DNA of 10,325 nucleotides, from positions 1 to 10,325 of the forward strand of contig JANWZG010000108.1 in the NCBI GenBank assembly GCA_025054735.1. The letters are read 5' to 3'. This document shows positions 6,704 through 10,325 of the stretch, in pieces. Position numbers and translations under genes: made by a program. Within the stretch, counting starts at the first letter, position 1. The number at the start of each line of letters is the position of its first letter. The notes beneath the pieces were generated by a model. That model saw nothing but the letters and a program-made list of their open reading frames with translations, was not told the origin of the DNA and ran no database searches. This stretch comes from Cyanobacteriota bacterium. Its GTDB lineage: Bacteria; Cyanobacteriota; Cyanobacteriia; SKYG9.

Positions 6704-7453
6704 ATGATGGCTGTCACTAAGGAGCGCTGGCAGAAAGCTCAATCACTGGAATCTCAACTGTGGCATGGCCTGTCGACTGATATTCCATCGCTGCTAGGCA
6801 TTCCTAGCGAGTATGTTCAACTGCAACGCCGGATTGGGGCTGATGTTATGCGAGACCTCTGTGACCATAAGGACATCTTAGAGATCGGTGTGGGGCCATT
6901 TGGCATTAGTCTGACCTCTATGTATCCTGGTAAGGCTCACATTAAGCGACTAGTAAAGGTGGAACCACTGCCGCGTATTTTGTTGACCGATTTGCAGGGT
7001 GAGGAGCGATCGCTGATTGAACCCCTCATTCACTGGCTACACGCCCTCAGCGAAGAGGGAGACTATGTGCAAGCACCTGGCGAAGCACTAGAGTATGACG
7101 CTGAATTTGACACCGTTATTACTGAGAATGTGTTGGATCACGTCTACGAACCAGAAAGCATTCTTCGTAATGCCTATCGAGCCTTGCGCCCAGGTGGAAA
7201 GATTCTGGTAGCAGTCAACTGTTTCTCGGTGTTGGGCTATCTTAAGTTTGAGTACATTACTCGCAACACTATGAAAGGCAGCATCTTGGTGGACTCTCAC
7301 CCCCATTCTTTCTTGCCTAGCCATGTTCAGCGTATGATGGAACGCTGTGGATTCCGCAATATCCTTACTAAGGGCTTGCCTAGGAGCTGGTGGCGGCGCT
7401 TGGCTGGTTCAAGTTCAACGGCCTCGATGCCGATCTTTATCGGCTGTAAGTAA
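6704..7453 (+). CDS. SAM-dependent methyltransferase (class I)
   Basis: This cytoplasmic enzyme probably transfers a methyl group from S-adenosylmethionine. It has 249 residues. Motif I is ILEIGVGPFG (58-67), less glycine-rich than the usual DxGxGxG. An acidic residue at the end of strand 2, Glu87 (VKVEPLP), would bind the ribose. Then come FDTVITENVLDHV (135-147) and LRPGGKILVA (161-170), typical of the Methyltransf_11 group. The C-terminal HSFLPSHVQRMMERCGF block also recurs in that group. The substrate is not readable. Because a glycosyltransferase starts 40 nt downstream and a Wzy-like protein follows, O-methylation of a sugar or of a lipid-linked glycan is a reasonable guess; small-molecule or protein methylation cannot be excluded. 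The start is ATG 6704 or, on ribosome-site spacing, ATG 6707. Confidence 0.88.
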   Translation: MMAVTKERWQKAQSLESQLWHGLSTDIPSLLGIPSEYVQLQRRIGADVMRDLCDHKDILEIGVGPFGISLTSMYPGKAHIKRLVKVEPLPRILLTDLQGEERSLIEPLIHWLHALSEEGDYVQAPGEALEYDAEFDTVITENVLDHVYEPESILRNAYRALRPGGKILVAVNCFSVLGYLKFEYITRNTMKGSILVDSHPHSFLPSHVQRMMERCGFRNILTKGLPRSWWRRLAGSSSTASMPIFIGCK

Positions 7454-7493
7454 ACATCTGTTGATCGACTCAAGCTGTTGCCAGCTATATCCC

Positions 7494-8513
7494 ATGAACA
7501 TCTTGATGTACTCTCCTCACTTTTATCCCAGTGTAGGTGGCACTGAGATGGTGATGCGGATTCTAGCCGAAGAGTTTGTCCGGCAAGGGCATCAAGTTGT
7601 GGTGCTGTCTCAGACCCCTGCGGGCGATGCACCGCCGTTGACCGTGCCCGTGGTGCGCCACCCTAACCTGAAAACCTTGGTGGGTTGGTTGCGTTGGTGT
7701 GATCTGTTTTTCCAAGGCAGTGTCAGCCTGAAAGGTGTTATCCCCCTGTTGTTAGTTCCTAAGCCGCTAGCGGTAACTCATCAGACTTGGTATCGGCGCT
7801 TGGACGGTCGCATTGGCTGGCAAGATCGGTTAAAGTACTGGGTGGCACGTCGAGCCATCAATGTTGCGCCTAGTCGGGCGATCGCTGCTAAGCTAGCTGC
7901 TCCTGTCGCGATCATTCCCAATCCCTACCGGGATGATTTGTTTGTCGAGATGCCACACATTCCCCGCAATCGAGATTTAATTTACGTAGGGCGACTTGTG
8001 TCAGATAAGGGGGTTGATTTGCTGGTGTCAGCACTAGCACGGCTGCGTTACCAAGGGATTATGCCTACCTTAACGATCGTTGGCAGCGGCCCTGAGGAAG
8101 TACCCCTGCGCCAACAGGCATTTGATTTGCAAGTTTTAGATCAAATTCAGTTTGTTGGGGTACAACAGGAACAAGCCTTAGTGCAACTACTCAACGCCCA
8201 TAAAATTTTGGTGATACCATCGCGTTGGCAAGAGCCATTTGGCATTGTGGCCCCAGAGGGAATTGCCTGTGGATGTGTAGCTGTTGGCTCGGCTGGTGGT
8301 GGATTAAAGGATGCGATTGGGGCCTGTGGGGTGACGTTTCCCAATGAGGATGTGACTGAGTTGACTAATCAACTAGCGATGCTGTTAACACAACCTGATC
8401 GCCTAGCCAGTTATCGCTCGGCGGCACCTGAGCATTTAGCTCGTCACACAAGGGCAGCCGTAGCTACTGCCTACCTACAAACCTTTGAAGCAGCAATGGG
8501 GAGCCGAGCATGA
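7494..8513 (+). CDS. Glycosyltransferase family 4 (GT-B fold)
   Basis: This is a retaining glycosyltransferase that moves a sugar from a nucleotide-sugar donor to a growing, probably lipid-linked, glycan on the cytoplasmic side of the membrane. It has 339 residues. The N-terminal acceptor domain opens with NILMYSPHFYPSVGGTEMV (2-20), containing the glycine turn at 15-16. The donor domain starts near IYVGRLVSDKG (163-173), where Arg167 and Lys172 are the usual diphosphate contacts. TLTIVGSGPE follows at 192-201, then the GT4 EX7E motif at Glu247-Glu255 (EPFGIVAPE). ATG 7494 is chosen because the first Rossmann strand begins right after it. The open frame extends back to 7347, but that part overlaps the methyltransferase. 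No clear Shine-Dalgarno is seen, so coupling to the upstream gene is likely. The stop overlaps the next start (ATGA at 8510-8513). Donor and acceptor are unknown. Confidence 0.93.
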   Translation: MNILMYSPHFYPSVGGTEMVMRILAEEFVRQGHQVVVLSQTPAGDAPPLTVPVVRHPNLKTLVGWLRWCDLFFQGSVSLKGVIPLLLVPKPLAVTHQTWYRRLDGRIGWQDRLKYWVARRAINVAPSRAIAAKLAAPVAIIPNPYRDDLFVEMPHIPRNRDLIYVGRLVSDKGVDLLVSALARLRYQGIMPTLTIVGSGPEEVPLRQQAFDLQVLDQIQFVGVQQEQALVQLLNAHKILVIPSRWQEPFGIVAPEGIACGCVAVGSAGGGLKDAIGACGVTFPNEDVTELTNQLAMLLTQPDRLASYRSAAPEHLARHTRAAVATAYLQTFEAAMGSRA

Positions 8514-9940
8514 TTAAACTACTGGTTGCAGCGTTGGGCGCGATCGTCGTTATCTATCTGGCAGCAAGGGACTGGCGACGCTCGGTTAAGGCTGTCTTGC
8601 TGTTGGTGGTGCTAGAAGGTGCTCTGCGAAAGTGGATTTTGCCTCAAGCCAATGAGTTAATCTATTTCCTCAAGGATTTCATCATCATTGGAGCCTATTT
8701 GCGCTATTTCTTGTCCGATCGCGAGCGTCGTCCTATCTATCTCGATGTAGTCAGCGGATCCTTACTGCTAGTGTTGTGCTGGAGTCTGTATGAAGTTTTC
8801 AATCCAGCCTTGGGATCGCCTATACTCGGCATTTTTGGTCTCAGAAATTACCTAATCTATGTACCCATGATGTGGATGCTGCCCTCCTTGTTCCAGACAG
8901 AGCAGGAGTTGCAAGTCTATATACGCAATTACCTAATATCAATTATACCTGTAGGTCTGTTGGGCATGGTGCAGTATGTTAGTCCTAAGACTAGTTGGAT
9001 TAATGCGTACGCTCCCAATGAGGGTGCAAATGAAGCGATCGCCACCTTTGGCAGTGCTGGCTTACAAACTGTGCGGATTACGGGTACGTTTTCTCACCTC
9101 AATACCTATCAGGGTTATCTGATTGTGTGCTTTGCCCTGTTGCTGCCTATGTTGACGCTCAAACAGTCCCAAAAGTGGCGCTGGCTGACGATCGTAGAGC
9201 TATTGCTACTTATGGTCAACACCATGATGACTGGATCCCGAACGGCGTTCCTGTCCCAAGGATTGATCCTGGGGGGATATTTGGTTCTAGGTTTCGTGAC
9301 CCAATCCTCTAAAATGTCCTTCTGGTTGCAACAGGGGCTGCCATCTATGGGTATTGTAGGTATAGGGGTCATCCTTGGTTTTAGAGATGCGGTCGATCGC
9401 TTCTGGAAGCGAGTTTCCTACAGTCGAGACTTGGGATCACGAATTACCCAAAACTTCTATTTGCCGCCCGGTTTTTTATCAGGGAATAATTTAGATGGCT
9501 ATGGAATTGGAGCAAACCACGGGGCGCGAGTCACGCTACAAAACTTGCTGGGGTTACCTCCTGGAAAGTTTCCTCCCCCGGTTGAGCCAGAAATTGCGCG
9601 GGTAGCCCTTGAGTTGGGGCCATTTGGATTCATTCTCTGGTATGGGTTCAGAGTTGTGCTCATCTTTAGCCTCTGGTTCACCATCTGGCGAGTCAGGCAA
9701 TCCTTTTTACGTCAGTTGGCGATTATCGGATTTCTTACCCACATCGTCATGCTTTCTGGGCAGATGGTGTTTAATCATACCTTTGCTGTTTACTATTGGT
9801 TCATGGGGGGATTTATCTTCTTGCTCCCTCACCTAGAAGCCGTTGAGACCTGGCGACGTGACCAAGCGTTGTTGATGCAAGCGAATGCCCAAGCCAATCC
9901 CCAAACCTATATCCCTAGTGCACCCCACGGGCAACCCTAA
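8510..9940 (+). CDS. Wzy / O-antigen-ligase-like polysaccharide membrane protein
   Basis: This multi-pass inner-membrane protein of 476 residues has about 11-13 predicted hydrophobic segments. The clearest are at 2-19, 50-68, 79-97, 103-125, 140-157, 200-218, 224-240, 250-265, 278-292, 372-393, 403-420 and 427-442. A large loop of about 80 residues (293-371) precedes the last membrane segments. Features of the Wzy_C/O-antigen ligase superfamily are TGSRTAF at 241-247, DGYGIGAN at 329-336 and an EPEIARVALELGPFGF block at 359-374. Members either polymerise lipid-linked repeat units or ligate glycans to an acceptor; sequence alone does not separate these. It starts at an ATGA overlap with the glycosyltransferase, implying translational coupling. 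The tail (about 450-476) is polar and rich in Gln, Ala and Pro, and its coding sequence overlaps the next gene by 56 nt. Confidence 0.88.
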   Translation: MIKLLVAALGAIVVIYLAARDWRRSVKAVLLLVVLEGALRKWILPQANELIYFLKDFIIIGAYLRYFLSDRERRPIYLDVVSGSLLLVLCWSLYEVFNPALGSPILGIFGLRNYLIYVPMMWMLPSLFQTEQELQVYIRNYLISIIPVGLLGMVQYVSPKTSWINAYAPNEGANEAIATFGSAGLQTVRITGTFSHLNTYQGYLIVCFALLLPMLTLKQSQKWRWLTIVELLLLMVNTMMTGSRTAFLSQGLILGGYLVLGFVTQSSKMSFWLQQGLPSMGIVGIGVILGFRDAVDRFWKRVSYSRDLGSRITQNFYLPPGFLSGNNLDGYGIGANHGARVTLQNLLGLPPGKFPPPVEPEIARVALELGPFGFILWYGFRVVLIFSLWFTIWRVRQSFLRQLAIIGFLTHIVMLSGQMVFNHTFAVYYWFMGGFIFLLPHLEAVETWRRDQALLMQANAQANPQTYIPSAPHGQP

Positions 9941-10325
9941 TGTTCGTAATGTTGCACTAGCGTTGGCTGAGGCAAACCTGTTGCACGAAGTCGTCACAAC
10001 CTTGGCCATTAACCCAACAGGACGCTGGGTAGGGTGGCTGGGGCGGCTGCCGGGTGGCGATCGGCTTGCGGCTGAGTTGGGGCGACGGGACTGGCGGTTG
10101 CCCCCAGATGTCAGTATTCGTTCCTATCCTTGGCGAGAAGTAGGACGCATCTTGCTGGAGCGCACAGGCATTAGGCAACGCTTGGGATGGAGTGCCCAAT
10201 CCCTGGCCGATCGGCTGTATGTATTCCTCGATCGCCAAGTTGCTGATCACCATTTGACGGGAATCCGGGCCGTTTATGCCTATGAAGACGGAGCAGCAGC
10301 AACCTTTATGCGGGCTAAGCAAGCA
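9885..10325 (+). CDS. Glycosyltransferase, N-terminal part (runs off the window)
   Basis: An open frame of 147 codons starts at ATG 9885 and is still open at the window end. The protein begins with two MPKPIPKP-like units, then ISLVHPTGNPNVRNVALAL (9-27), which looks like the first strand, glycine turn and helix of a GT-B glycosyltransferase. Further on, AVYAYEDGAAATFMRAKQ (129-146) resembles the segment before the interdomain region in GT4-type enzymes. Only the acceptor half is present, so catalytic motifs such as EX7E cannot be checked. ATG 9885 is the only ATG after the frame's upstream stop (TGA 9873). GTG 9918 is an alternative but would remove the first strand residues ISLV. The gene overlaps the Wzy-like gene by 56 nt in another frame. 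It presumably adds a further sugar to the same polysaccharide. Confidence 0.78.
   Translation, partial: MPKPIPKPISLVHPTGNPNVRNVALALAEANLLHEVVTTLAINPTGRWVGWLGRLPGGDRLAAELGRRDWRLPPDVSIRSYPWREVGRILLERTGIRQRLGWSAQSLADRLYVFLDRQVADHHLTGIRAVYAYEDGAAATFMRAKQA

Noticed and set aside
7347..7493. Upstream extension of the GT4 glycosyltransferase frame
   Set aside because: Most of it overlaps the methyltransferase. GT4 proteins begin with the first Rossmann strand, which starts right after ATG 7494.
9957..10322. 121-codon minus-strand open frame at the window end
   Set aside because: The plus strand here carries the clearly glycosyltransferase-like frame from 9885, which fits the operon direction and the overlap pattern.

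Overview
The window is chromosomal DNA from a cyanobacterium. The perfect HIP1 octamer GCGATCGC, a hallmark of many cyanobacterial genomes, occurs seven times (starting at 833, 1310, 1430, 6082, 7006, 7878 and 9035), where about 0.16 would be expected by chance. The 5S sequence and the style of the histidine kinase agree. No genus can be named from what is visible.

Layout. (1) Positions 1-345 are the tail of an rRNA operon: the 3' end of 23S, a spacer, a complete 5S and a stem-loop with a T-run. (2) Positions 346-879 hold no convincing gene. (3) 880-2865 is a full-length acetyl-CoA synthetase (acs) whose TTG start is chosen by a good Shine-Dalgarno. (4) 2951-3904 is a dead IS5-family insertion sequence. 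Both inverted repeats can still be seen, but the transposase has stop codons, an internal deletion and a frame change. (5) 3920-5212, on the minus strand, is a membrane-anchored sensor histidine kinase with no response regulator beside it. (6) 5213-5777 is a long gap with coding-like but stop-interrupted frames, possibly a decayed gene. (7) 5778-6629 is a membrane-anchored M48 zinc metallopeptidase.

(8) From about 6664 to the window end there is a tightly packed plus-strand gene set for a cell-surface or extracellular polysaccharide: a SAM-dependent methyltransferase, a GT4 glycosyltransferase, a multi-pass Wzy/O-antigen-ligase-like membrane protein, and the start of a second glycosyltransferase that runs off the edge. 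Their junctions are a 40-nt gap, a 4-nt ATGA overlap and a 56-nt overlap, so they look like one transcription unit. A perfect TATAAT box lies just upstream. The glycosyltransferases would build a repeat unit on a lipid carrier, the membrane protein would polymerise or ligate it, and the methyltransferase might modify a sugar. That scheme is inferred from family knowledge.

Nothing here clearly amounts to a new biological system. The points most worth a second look are the polysaccharide cluster, the decayed stretch at 5213-5777 and the eroded IS.
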